Origin: HyVt-105 sp049975425
GTDB taxonomy: Bacteria > Bacteroidota > Bacteroidia > Bacteroidales > VadinHA17
Reading direction: 5' to 3'
NCBI GenBank assembly: GCA_049975425.1
Contig: JBNGDI010000002.1
Coordinates: forward strand, 62,001-126,000
Length of the DNA stretch: 64,000 nt
Shown: piece by piece, positions 1 through 8,249 of the stretch
Layout of the letters: each line of letters begins with the position of its first letter
Position numbering within the stretch: the stretch's first letter is position 1
Position numbers and translations under genes: made by a program
The notes under the pieces: generated by a model
The model's database searches: none
Told to the model about the DNA's origin: nothing
The model's input: the letters and a program-made list of their open reading frames with translations, nothing else

Positions 1-513
1 ATCAAATACCGCAATGCGCACACCCCTACCGTCCAATCCCAGGCTGTCGAAAACATCTCCCTCCAGCATGGCAAGCTGCAACTCTGCCAGTTCTTCTTCT
101 TTCCCCAACCACGGAACCTCCTGCCGGAACGTTTTCAGGGAAGGTGCCGGGACACGCAGCACAGGCTCTATGGAAGTAACAAAGGGCAATCTGGACAGTG
201 CCTCCTGTTCCTTTCTTCCGGCATATACCGTAACGGCATTCAACCAGCGGCTCACCTTTACCACACGGCCAGCGACCGCCTCCACCCGGCGAATGTAGTC
301 GACCGAAACCGGCAGATCGGTTTCGTCATACAGGGGCAATTCCTGCCTGACCCGCCTTTGCACGGAATGCGGGTCAAAATATTCCCCGGGATCAAAATAT
401 CCGTAGGGTTTGTCGGAAAATACCACCCATACCTTTTCTTTCCCCTGGGCAAACAATGATACGGATAACAGAAGAAAAAGCAAGGGAATCAATATACAGA
501 CCACCTGTTTCAT
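1..513 (-). CDS. Subtilisin-like (S8) serine protease, N-terminal part only
   Basis: The gene runs off the left edge; 171 codons are visible from the ATG at 513. Residues 1-23 form a signal peptide (hydrophobic run ending SLFAQ). The following segment, with FDPGEYFDPHSVQRR and the LPLYDETDLPVS stretch, looks like the propeptide region common to Bacteroidota secreted subtilases. The last visible residues are GVRIAVFD, which matches the strand carrying the catalytic Asp of peptidase family S8, so the Asp sits exactly on the window edge. The His and Ser parts of the triad are outside. It is probably an exported endopeptidase; a C-terminal T9SS domain would be expected but cannot be seen. It lies 9 bases downstream of the PafA-like gene on the same strand, so the two may be co-transcribed. 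Confidence 0.8.
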   Translation of the reverse strand, partial: MKQVVCILIPLLFLLLSVSLFAQGKEKVWVVFSDKPYGYFDPGEYFDPHSVQRRVRQELPLYDETDLPVSVDYIRRVEAVAGRVVKVSRWLNAVTVYAGRKEQEALSRLPFVTSIEPVLRVPAPSLKTFRQEVPWLGKEEELAELQLAMLEGDVFDSLGLDGRGVRIAVFD

Positions 514-522
514 GAATACATC

Positions 523-2175
523 TTAACGGGAAATAAGGCCGGGTATAGGTTCTTCCATATTTCCGTTCGGATAGGAAATATTCATCAGAAAAGCCATGGT
601 GGAAGCTATCCCTGTCATATCCACCGGGTCGGAGATCACAGTGCGCGGGATCTTCCACCCGTACCACACGAGGGGCACATGGGAATCATACCGGTAGGCC
701 GAGCTGTTTCTTGACACATCCCCGTTCCGGAAAATCCAGCCCGGTTCCAGACTCAGGATCACATCCCCCGAACGTTTTTGGTTATACCCGTTCTGGATTC
801 GCTGCAGCATTCCGCTGCCGAAATAATTGCTTTCGAGTGTTGTGGAGGTAACAGCCTGCGCCACACCCGAAATCTGGACCATAAACCTGGCTACGCGGTT
901 CTGTACTTCTTCGAGCGATAATTTTGAATCCTCAATCAGCTGCCGGTTGAGGAATATCTGCTGGTCAACCACCGCATCCACCCAGTTGCCGTTTCCATAC
1001 ATTACATTCAGGTATGCTCTGAGCAGGGCAACCGCCCCGTTCAGATTTAAAAAACCACCTGGTACCCTGAGAGTTTCCAGGTAGGCCGGGCTGGCTGACA
1101 CGCCGTGATTAGAAGTAAGGTAAACAAGCACGTTCTTTTTGCCGACCTGCCGGTCGAGAAACTCCAGAAAATGTTCCAGGTCGCGGTCAAGCCTCAGGTA
1201 TACATCCTGCATTTCCATTGAATTGGGGCCGAATAGTTTACCCACTTCTCCCGGGGGATTAAATGCCACTGTCAGCAGATCGGGAAATTCATCCTCACCA
1301 AGCTGTTCGGAAACGATCAGTGAAACAGCAAAATCTTTTGTATAGGTATTTCCAAACGGCACGCAGCCAAGCAAACTGTAATCCCTTTCCCTTCGTCTGA
1401 CCCGGCTGAGGCGGTCCAGATCATAGGGGAAAACATTCCTGCCTCCCAGGCCCGTTTCATAACTACACGAATCGGGAAGGCTTTCCGTATAGCTTTCCGC
1501 AGAATACAGGGGTTCCCATTTCCTTTCGAGGTACAGGCGGGGAAACTCCTTTTCATTGAATTCGCTCACCCATTCCGGCAGTGAATCGAGATACCAGGTA
1601 CTGCTCATCCATGTACCGGTAGACGCGTCGAACCAGTATGCCGCATTGGCCGTATGACCTGCCGACAGGATGGCGGCATGCTCTTTCATACCCACCCCGA
1701 ATACCTTCGACCGCATATTGAAGTACATTCTCAGCTCATCACCCAGTGTGGTAGCCACCAGATGCACCGGTGAATGCATTCCGTTTTCATAGCTCCCTCC
1801 CACAGCTCTCACCCCATCATCCTGTGTACAGTAAATTCTTTCTTTCTGCAAGCGCCTGTACCATTCGTCAGCGATTATTCCGTGAGAGGCCGGCATGGAA
1901 CCGGTGGATATGGTAGCATAGCCGGTAGCCGAATAGGTATTCAGATAACTGAACCGGGCATTTTTGCAAAAAGTTCCCTCGTCGATCAACCGGCGAAATC
2001 CTCCTTCACCAAATTTATCCCAGTAACGGTAAATATAATCATACCGCATCTGGTCCACCACAATGCCCACGATCAGCTTCGGCCGGCCGGGAGGTACTGT
2101 GAGAGAAGACTGTGAAAAAAGCGGGATGAAAGAAGGCAAACAAAACATCAACACGGAAATAATCCCTCTGAGCAT
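523..2175 (-). CDS. PafA-like alkaline phosphatase superfamily protein, active site degenerate
   Basis: Secreted 550-residue protein of the type I phosphodiesterase/PafA alkaline phosphatase family. The ATG at 2175 is preferred because it begins a signal peptide (MLRGIISVLMF..LFSQ) and a TATATTTG -7 element lies at 2239-2246, over the longer TTG start at 2241. The fold is recognisable end to end: VVDQMRYDY (Asp41), HGIIADEWY, the AGHTANAAYW strand, FGPNSMEMQDVYLRLD, SHVPLVWYG and a closing PNG motif. However, by spacing against PafA, the Zn ligands Asp305, His309 and Asp352 are replaced by Gly309, Lys313 and Asn356, and active-site Asn100 and Arg164 by Ala102 and His166. Thr80 (nucleophile position), Lys164 and His357 remain. 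Normal phosphomonoesterase chemistry looks unlikely; a binding or structural role is an inference. Confidence 0.85.
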   Translation of the reverse strand: MLRGIISVLMFCLPSFIPLFSQSSLTVPPGRPKLIVGIVVDQMRYDYIYRYWDKFGEGGFRRLIDEGTFCKNARFSYLNTYSATGYATISTGSMPASHGIIADEWYRRLQKERIYCTQDDGVRAVGGSYENGMHSPVHLVATTLGDELRMYFNMRSKVFGVGMKEHAAILSAGHTANAAYWFDASTGTWMSSTWYLDSLPEWVSEFNEKEFPRLYLERKWEPLYSAESYTESLPDSCSYETGLGGRNVFPYDLDRLSRVRRRERDYSLLGCVPFGNTYTKDFAVSLIVSEQLGEDEFPDLLTVAFNPPGEVGKLFGPNSMEMQDVYLRLDRDLEHFLEFLDRQVGKKNVLVYLTSNHGVSASPAYLETLRVPGGFLNLNGAVALLRAYLNVMYGNGNWVDAVVDQQIFLNRQLIEDSKLSLEEVQNRVARFMVQISGVAQAVTSTTLESNYFGSGMLQRIQNGYNQKRSGDVILSLEPGWIFRNGDVSRNSSAYRYDSHVPLVWYGWKIPRTVISDPVDMTGIASTMAFLMNISYPNGNMEEPIPGLISR

Positions 2176-2238
2176 GCTTTCGTATTTACGGGTTTGCAAA
2201 TCAGGAAGGCAGGCAAAAATCCCCGGGTCCTTCCCCTG

Positions 2239-2246
2239 CAAATATA
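2239..2246 (-). promoter_or_regulatory. Putative -7 element for the PafA-like gene
   Basis: On the minus strand this reads TATATTTG, an exact match to the Bacteroidota -7 consensus TAnnTTTG. It lies about 63 bases upstream of the ATG at 2175. Candidate TTG -33 elements occur only at 15 or 23 bases, so the upstream half is not ideal. Confidence 0.5.
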
Positions 2247-2290
2247 ATCATTGCATGTATTCAAATTTTCAAACGCAGATATTCTCCGGT

Positions 2291-4009
2291 TTATTTCAGG
2301 AATATTTTCATGGAAAAATTCCCTTCCGGCCCGCTAATCACCATAATATACATTCCTTTCATATCCGGAGGCAAGGGAAATTCAATATCTCCTTCCCCCT
2401 GTTCAAGAAATGCCTCTCCCACCATTTGTACCGGCTGGCCTGTCATAGAATACAGGATAAACCGATAACTGCCCCGTTTCCCGATATGGTACTCAAACCG
2501 CAATGCTTCTCGGGGCGGATTTTCCACCAGCCTGAAACAGAATGAGGAATCAGGAGGTGGAGGTAATTGAACCGGGACCATACGGACATCCAGTCTGGCC
2601 TGCTGCCGGTTCCACACCTGCACGGGAATTTCAACCGGTTCATATCCCTCTGCAGTAAATACCATATTCCAGCTATCTTCCGGCAGTAACCTGACAAAGA
2701 ATCCGTTGAGTGAATCGCTGAATACATGGGAACCCAGACTGTCATGCCCGGTAATGGTAATTTGGGCGGCCACCGGATCACCTGTAAATGCATCGGTTAC
2801 ATAACCATGTACCCCGAAATATGCCTGCTCCAGGTAATTCAACAGGGAACGACGGTTATATTCCCAGTACAGCGGTAGAGTGGCCGGATCAGGGAATTTT
2901 GTGTTCGAAAGTTCAATGGTCACCTCCCGTCCATGCAGGAAGTAAGTCACGTAATCCTGCCTGCCTCCGGTAATGGAGTACCATTCGGCCCCGTTGGTAA
3001 TTCCGTTATCCGACCAGGAAGGGTTCATGTATCCTTCCGTGCTGTACAGGTGAACGGTATCGGCATATTCATGGCCGATATATTGAAACCACAACTGGTC
3101 GGGATGGACCTTGACAGACGGGTACCAGGTATCCCACGGATAGTTCACCACTTCAACCCCCCCGTGAAAATTGGCTGATATACAGACTTTCAGGGTATCC
3201 ATAAACGCCATCATTGCCAGGGTCTCCTCCTGATAGGGACCACCCGGATTTTCCCCTACCCGCGGATCAGGAAAATTCCGGTTCAGATCGTAGCCGTTGT
3301 CGTTGTACCTGCGGGGATTGGTGATCTCGCCCGAGGGAGAATTGTAATAGGTTCCGTCGGGGTTTGCCAGGGGATTGATCCATATCTCCAGGCTGTCAAC
3401 CAGGGCAGTAATCTGAGGATCGTGGCCGTAGCCCGTAAGCAGGGTGTCAATCAAACGCAGCATCAGTGCATATCCCACGGTTTCATCCCCGTGCATGGAG
3501 GAGGAATACAAAACAACGGGCTCAGCTTCCTTTTCCCCCACATGATCGGAAATTTTTACGAACAGAATGTCACGGTTACCAACCGATTTCCCTGCATTTA
3601 CCAGGCGGCACAGCGAGGGATACCCGGTTTCGAATGCCTGCATCATATCCAGGTATTCCGCATAGGAGGGATATGATTCCCAGGCGACCAGGTTTTTTGT
3701 TTTCGGAACCGGCCGAATCACCGGAGGGATGACCCGGAAAGGCAGATCCAGGGTTAAGAATTCACGGAATTGCTGAGGATTGGCATAAGCCCTTACCGTA
3801 TTTCCTGTCACAGCGTCGATGGAAAGGATACCTGACAGGCGTTCCGGTAATCCGGGCCCGGGCACCTCAAATTCGATACATACCTCATTTCTTGTCTCCA
3901 GCATATTGATGGCCTGTCTGAGCGAAGTGTCCCTATCCTGTGCACTCATCCGGGCATTCAGGATAAGCAACATACAGAGACAGAATACAAATGAAGATCG
4001 AAATATCAA
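2291..4009 (-). CDS. Secreted M14 zinc carboxypeptidase with T9SS type A sorting domain
   Basis: Exported metallocarboxypeptidase of 572 residues. Residues 1-24 are a signal peptide. The M14 catalytic domain (about 110-395) shows the zinc motif HGDE (His173, Glu176), the substrate-binding NRN at 243-245, the third zinc ligand in NFHGG (His282) and the catalytic Glu366 in TIELS. Residues about 400-480 look like a carboxypeptidase-regulatory beta domain (GYVTDAFTGDPVAAQITI), and the last 70 residues resemble a T9SS type A C-terminal domain ending in a Lys-rich strand. The only start that preserves the signal peptide is a TTG at 4009, three bases after the ychF stop; the next ATG would cut into the signal peptide. 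Translation may therefore be coupled to ychF. Confidence 0.88.
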   Translation of the reverse strand: MIFRSSFVFCLCMLLILNARMSAQDRDTSLRQAINMLETRNEVCIEFEVPGPGLPERLSGILSIDAVTGNTVRAYANPQQFREFLTLDLPFRVIPPVIRPVPKTKNLVAWESYPSYAEYLDMMQAFETGYPSLCRLVNAGKSVGNRDILFVKISDHVGEKEAEPVVLYSSSMHGDETVGYALMLRLIDTLLTGYGHDPQITALVDSLEIWINPLANPDGTYYNSPSGEITNPRRYNDNGYDLNRNFPDPRVGENPGGPYQEETLAMMAFMDTLKVCISANFHGGVEVVNYPWDTWYPSVKVHPDQLWFQYIGHEYADTVHLYSTEGYMNPSWSDNGITNGAEWYSITGGRQDYVTYFLHGREVTIELSNTKFPDPATLPLYWEYNRRSLLNYLEQAYFGVHGYVTDAFTGDPVAAQITITGHDSLGSHVFSDSLNGFFVRLLPEDSWNMVFTAEGYEPVEIPVQVWNRQQARLDVRMVPVQLPPPPDSSFCFRLVENPPREALRFEYHIGKRGSYRFILYSMTGQPVQMVGEAFLEQGEGDIEFPLPPDMKGMYIMVISGPEGNFSMKIFLK

Positions 4010-4012
4010 TAG

Positions 4013-5110
4013 TTACACATTAAATCGTATATGCAGGATATCCCCGTCTTCCACCATGTAATTTTTCCCTTCAACAAAAAATTTCCCTTTTTCCTTACAG
4101 GCCTGCTCCGATCCCAGTTCGGTGAAATCGGCATATTTCATTACTTCAGCCCTGATAAAACCTCTTTCCATGTCGGAATGGATCACACCGGCAGCCTGCG
4201 GAGCGGTCATCCCCTCGCGGATGGTCCAGGCTCTGATCTCTTTGGGGCCTACCGTAAAAAAAGTCCTCAATTTCAACAAATTGTATGCACTTCTGATGAG
4301 TTTGTTCACCCCGGGTTCAGAAAGCCCCGCGTCTTCCAGGAAAACCCGCCGGTCGTTTTCATCCTCCAGTTCGGCAATCTCGGCCTCCAGGGCAGCAGCG
4401 ATCACCAGCACTTCTGTGTCTTCATCTTTTACCGCTTCCTTTACCTGTTCCACATAGTGGTTCCCGTTAACTGCCGAAGCAGCATCCACGTTGCACACAT
4501 ACAAGACGGGCTTATCGGTCAGCAGAAAAAGATCCGACATCCATTTTCTGTCATCAGGGGAAGCCTGAAAAGTACGGGCAGGCTGAAATTCTTCGATATG
4601 TGCCCGCAGCGCCTGCAATACCGACATTCCATGTTTTGCCTGCCTGTCACCCGAACGGGCCATTTTTTCCAGGCGCTGGATTTTTTTTATCACCGATTCC
4701 TGGTCTTTCACCTGCAACTCCAGGTCAACCGTTTCCTTATCCCTTACCGGATCAACCGAACCGTCTACATGGGGCAGGTTCTCATCATCGAAACAGCGTA
4801 ACACATGGATCAGGGCATCCGTATTCCGTATGTCAGCAAGGAACTGGTTCCCCATTCCCTCCCCCTGGCTGGCACCGCGTGTCAGGCCGGGAATATCAAC
4901 AAACTCCACCGTGGTGGAAACCACCTTTTCTGTGGGCTGATACTTTTCCAGCTGTTTCAGGCGCGGATCAGGAACATTCACCATTCCGATATTCGACCTG
5001 TTGCTGCTGAACGCAAAAGAAGTCACTTCGGCCCTGGTATTTGAAATACAGTTAAAAAGGGTGGTTTTGCCCGAATTGGTGATTCCGATAATCCCGCAAT
5101 GCAATGGCAT
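4013..5110 (-). CDS. ychF: Ribosome-binding P-loop ATPase YchF
   Basis: OBG-family P-loop protein of 365 residues, the usual YchF length. YchF/Ola1 proteins bind ribosomes and prefer ATP to GTP. The start at 5110 gives the family N-terminus MPLHCGIIGI; a -7 element at 5131-5138 overlaps the longer GTG start. Visible motifs are the P-loop GITNSGKT, the switch II region FVDIPGLTRGASQGEG, and NVDA at the G4 position. A coiled-coil insertion (KDQESVIKKIQRLEKMARSG) follows, and the C-terminus is a TGS domain (FFTVGPKEIRAWTIREG). It is transcribed leftward and followed after three bases by the carboxypeptidase gene. Confidence 0.95.
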   Translation of the reverse strand: MPLHCGIIGITNSGKTTLFNCISNTRAEVTSFAFSSNRSNIGMVNVPDPRLKQLEKYQPTEKVVSTTVEFVDIPGLTRGASQGEGMGNQFLADIRNTDALIHVLRCFDDENLPHVDGSVDPVRDKETVDLELQVKDQESVIKKIQRLEKMARSGDRQAKHGMSVLQALRAHIEEFQPARTFQASPDDRKWMSDLFLLTDKPVLYVCNVDAASAVNGNHYVEQVKEAVKDEDTEVLVIAAALEAEIAELEDENDRRVFLEDAGLSEPGVNKLIRSAYNLLKLRTFFTVGPKEIRAWTIREGMTAPQAAGVIHSDMERGFIRAEVMKYADFTELGSEQACKEKGKFFVEGKNYMVEDGDILHIRFNV

Positions 5111-5130
5111 AATAATCGTTTTTTCCGGCA

Positions 5131-5138
5131 CAAAATTA
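5131..5138 (-). promoter_or_regulatory. Putative -7 element for ychF
   Basis: Minus strand reads TAATTTTG, an exact TAnnTTTG match 21 bases before the chosen ychF ATG. No clean TTG is seen at the expected -33 spacing. Confidence 0.5.
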
Positions 5139-5249
5139 CACTTTTACCGTGTAAAACGAATGGAAAACATGAAATTCGGAGGTCACCCCCTACGCAACCA
5201 ACATCACTTCCCATAATTTTCTTATTTTAGCATACAATTGCGGTAAAGT

Positions 5250-6635
5250 ATGAACATATCACTACGTATTCTTTCCGTCACTTTGTTTCTGTTGTATGCC
5301 GGCACATACGCTCCGGCGCAGATTCCCCGGGAGCAGGAAGCCCATCTGACACGTATCCTGTTTATCCTTGATGCATCGCAGAGCATGACAGGCGAATGGC
5401 AGGGCGACAGAAAAATCAACATTGCCAGGAATTTCCTGATCCGTACCGTTGACAGCCTTGAACAGCTGCCCCAGGTGGAGATTGCTCTCAGGGTTTACGG
5501 GCACCAGAGTCCGGTACCTCCACAGGACTGCAACGACACCCGCCTGGAAGTTCCTTTCAGAAAAGGCAATGCAGGAGAGATCCGGCAGAAGCTCCGTTTC
5601 CTGAATCCAAAGGGGACCACGCCCCTGGCCAGGTCGTTGCAGCTCAGTGCCTCTGATTTCCCTGCCTGTGAAAGCTGCAGAAACATTGTTATCCTGATCA
5701 CCGACGGCATCGAAGCCTGCGACGGCGATCCCTGTGAGGTTTCCCGGGAACTTCAACGAAAGGGGATCATTCTCAGGCCATTCATAATCGGTATCGGACT
5801 GACCGATGATCTGAAGGAAAGCTTCAACTGTGTGGGAGAATACTTCAATGCGAACAATTCACAGCAGTTCCAGGAAGTGCTGGGTGTAGTGATCTCGCAT
5901 GTCCTTGACCAGACATCAGCCCAGGTCAATCTTCTGGATATCAAAGGCATTCCATCGGAAACGGATGTTGGAATGACCTTTTATGACCAGCTTTCGGGCA
6001 AGGTGATGTATAATTTCATTCATACCATCAACCACAGGGGTAACCCTGACACCCTGTATCTGGATCCACTGGTCACCTACAGGCTGGTAGTTCATACCCT
6101 GCCAAATGTAACGGTAGAAAACATTGTCCTTAACCGCGGAAAACATAACCTGATTGCAGCCGACGTGCCCCAGGGGAAACTTCAGGTTATCAGTGAAAGT
6201 CCCGGCCAATACCGTGACCTGCAATTTCTTGTCAGACAAGCCGGTAAAAGCGGTTCCCTGAACTGGCAAAAGATTAACCGGGAAGAAAAATATCTGGTGG
6301 GGAAATACGACCTCGAAATACCAGTGCTGCCAAAAATTGAACTGAAGAACGTAGAGATCAGGCCGCAGGAAACCACTACCATCACCATTCCCAAACCCGG
6401 CCTTGCCACCCTGATCATTAACGGTACAGGTATCGGAAACCTGTTTGTGATTCGCAACCAGGAAATGGAATGGATTTATAATACCGAGCTGACCACAAGG
6501 ACCGAATCGCTGGTACTGCAACCCGGAACTTACCGGTTCCTCTATCGTCCGCTCAATGCGCGGAAGAGTGTGTATACCTTCGACAAGATTTTTACCATCA
6601 AACCGGGAGGTTCGGAAACTATCAGGCTTTACTGA
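5250..6635 (+). CDS. Secreted von Willebrand factor type A domain protein
   Basis: A 461-residue exported protein: signal peptide 1-24 (ending APAQ), then a VWA domain at about 33-220. The metal-ion-dependent adhesion site is intact: DASQS at 41-45, the Thr in PKGTTPLA, and the Asp in LITDGIEACDG. Several cysteines lie within the VWA domain. The C-terminal half (about 230-461) is predicted beta-rich with no motif I recognise and no obvious TM anchor or T9SS domain. It starts a plus-strand run; 75 bases separate it from the sigma factor gene, so co-transcription is possible but not shown. The ligand is unknown. Confidence 0.8.
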   Translation: MNISLRILSVTLFLLYAGTYAPAQIPREQEAHLTRILFILDASQSMTGEWQGDRKINIARNFLIRTVDSLEQLPQVEIALRVYGHQSPVPPQDCNDTRLEVPFRKGNAGEIRQKLRFLNPKGTTPLARSLQLSASDFPACESCRNIVILITDGIEACDGDPCEVSRELQRKGIILRPFIIGIGLTDDLKESFNCVGEYFNANNSQQFQEVLGVVISHVLDQTSAQVNLLDIKGIPSETDVGMTFYDQLSGKVMYNFIHTINHRGNPDTLYLDPLVTYRLVVHTLPNVTVENIVLNRGKHNLIAADVPQGKLQVISESPGQYRDLQFLVRQAGKSGSLNWQKINREEKYLVGKYDLEIPVLPKIELKNVEIRPQETTTITIPKPGLATLIINGTGIGNLFVIRNQEMEWIYNTELTTRTESLVLQPGTYRFLYRPLNARKSVYTFDKIFTIKPGGSETIRLY

Positions 6636-6710
6636 GCCCGCCCGATTAAACCTTTTTGGCCGGAGGTTATCCAATAATCGTATCATCAAAATCCTCAGGA
6701 CCGGAGAATA

Positions 6711-7259
6711 ATGGAAATCAGTGACAGCGAACTGCTGGATCTTCTGCAGGAGAAACGGGGAGATCCCCATTATGCCTTCCGGATTCTGGTAAAGAAGTAT
6801 CATCAGAAAATCTACTGGCATATCAGGCAAATAGTGATTGACCACGAGGATGCAGACGATGTGACACAAAACACGTTTATAAAAGCATGGGAAAATCTAC
6901 CCGGATTCAGGGGTGAGTCGAGCTTATACACATGGTTGTACCGGATTGCCACTAACGAAGCCCTGGGGTTTCTGAAAAGGAAAAACAAAAGGCACCTGTT
7001 TTCCATCGATCAACATGAACAGCTTCTGGTCGGACAGATTGAAAACGATCCACTTTTTGACGGAGACGAAATACAAAAACTGCTTCAACAGGCCATACTT
7101 TCGCTTCCCGCAAAGCAACGCCTGGTGTTTCAAATGAAATATATGCAGGAAATGAAATACGAAGATATATCACAAATTCTGAATACCTCGGTGGGAGCAT
7201 TAAAGGCATCTTACCATCATGCAGTGAAAAAGATCGAACAGTACATGGAGAAATTTTAA
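6711..7259 (+). CDS. ECF-type RNA polymerase sigma factor
   Basis: Extracytoplasmic-function sigma-70 protein of 182 residues. Region 2 spans about residues 22-92, with the core-binding stretch DHEDADDVTQNTFIKAW and the promoter-melting segment around FRGESSLYTWLYRIATNEA. Region 4 is at about 120-175 (LPAKQRLVFQMKYMQEMKYEDISQILNT, then a helix-turn-helix with SVGALKASYHHA). Regions 1.2 and 3 are absent, as expected for ECF factors. It is followed after 32 bases by a one-TM protein and then a Spy-like protein, an arrangement that suggests an envelope-signal regulon. Confidence 0.92.
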   Translation: MEISDSELLDLLQEKRGDPHYAFRILVKKYHQKIYWHIRQIVIDHEDADDVTQNTFIKAWENLPGFRGESSLYTWLYRIATNEALGFLKRKNKRHLFSIDQHEQLLVGQIENDPLFDGDEIQKLLQQAILSLPAKQRLVFQMKYMQEMKYEDISQILNTSVGALKASYHHAVKKIEQYMEKF

Positions 7260-7291
7260 ACCTTTTCCCGGCAAATCAGTCAAAGCAACAA

Positions 7292-7735
7292 ATGGATAAC
7301 AAAAATAACACCCGCAGAAAGCTCACAGATATTCCGAAAGCAAACCCCTTTCGGGTACCGGAAGGATATTTTGACGAGCTTCAGGACAAGATTGACAAAG
7401 CAGTGGCCTTCCGGCAGGTAACTCCTTACGGGAAACGCGGCTTTTCAGGTCTTCTCCGCCCACAGCTCGCCCTTGCCGCCGGTTTTGCGGGGCTGGTGCT
7501 GCTGGGATTTTTTACCGTCAAGCTCATTTTGAAGCCGGAAAGCGAAACAGCAAAGAACGGTCTGGCCGAATACATTGAATTCTATATGGACGATTTCGAT
7601 GAATCACAAATTATTGATGCCCTGGGAAATCTGGACCCGGGAATGCCCGAGCCGGCTTACACGGATGATGAAATCATTTATTACCTGGTCACCGAAGACA
7701 TTGATGAAACAACCATAATGGAAGAACTGCAATAA
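7292..7735 (+). CDS. Single-TM protein, probable anti-sigma partner
   Basis: 147 residues with a basic cytoplasmic N-terminus holding the motif ANPFRVPEGYFDEL, one membrane helix at about 60-82, and a very acidic C-terminal half (YMDDFDESQIID, YTDDEIIYYLVTEDIDE). NPF-VPEGYF proteins are commonly encoded next to ECF sigma genes in Bacteroidota, so an anti-sigma or accessory role is likely from context. No HxxxCxxC zinc anti-sigma motif is present. It lies 32 bases after the sigma factor and 11 before the Spy-like gene, so the three are probably one operon. Confidence 0.65.
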   Translation: MDNKNNTRRKLTDIPKANPFRVPEGYFDELQDKIDKAVAFRQVTPYGKRGFSGLLRPQLALAAGFAGLVLLGFFTVKLILKPESETAKNGLAEYIEFYMDDFDESQIIDALGNLDPGMPEPAYTDDEIIYYLVTEDIDETTIMEELQ

Positions 7736-7746
7736 TATCTACCGCC

Positions 7747-8232
7747 ATGAAAAAACATCATATTGCAGCACTGATAATGCTCACACTCGCAGGAATTCTG
7801 CAGGCCGGAGCACAGCAGCCGGATGAATTTCCGGACATGGACCGTATGGACCGGTTAAATGCCCAGAAAATTGCGTTTTTTACCAACCGGTTGCAACTGA
7901 CACCCGAAGAATCAGAGAAATTCTGGCCTGTATACAACGAATATCAGAAAAAGCGCACTGATATTCAGGAACAGCGTCGTCAGTTGCAGGTGAGGTATAA
8001 CCGCGAACAGTCGAAACTGAACGATGCAGAAATTCTTCAGATGACCGATCAGTTCATCGAACTGCAGGTGGAAGAAACCGAACTGGCCCGTGAATACCAT
8101 GAAAAATTCAAACAGGTGCTTCCCATTCGCAAGGTATTACGCCTGTATCATACTGAAATACAGTACAAAACATTCCTGTTACGGCAATTACGTGAAAGGG
8201 CGGCCAATATCAGGCAAGGTCCGAGAAGATAA
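7747..8232 (+). CDS. Spy/CpxP-like periplasmic protein
   Basis: 161-residue exported protein: signal peptide 1-23 (ending AGAQQ), then an all-helical, highly charged domain. The segment KIAFFTNRLQLTPEESEKFWPVYNEY is typical of Bacteroidota Spy/LTXXQ-like or heavy-metal-sensor proteins placed next to ECF sigma genes. The rest (KKRTDIQEQRRQLQ, MTDQFIELQVEETELAREY) forms long amphipathic helices. A chaperone or stress-sensing role in the periplasm is an inference from the family. It is the last gene of the plus-strand run and faces hutH with only 17 bases between stop codons; no terminator hairpin is visible there. Confidence 0.7.
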   Translation: MKKHHIAALIMLTLAGILQAGAQQPDEFPDMDRMDRLNAQKIAFFTNRLQLTPEESEKFWPVYNEYQKKRTDIQEQRRQLQVRYNREQSKLNDAEILQMTDQFIELQVEETELAREYHEKFKQVLPIRKVLRLYHTEIQYKTFLLRQLRERAANIRQGPRR

Positions 8233-8249
8233 AATAAAATTTCTTCAGA

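Noticed and set aside
4000..4020. Possible frameshift at the start of the carboxypeptidase because no ATG precedes the signal peptide
   Set aside because: A TTG three bases after the ychF stop gives a complete signal peptide; a non-ATG start is the simpler reading.
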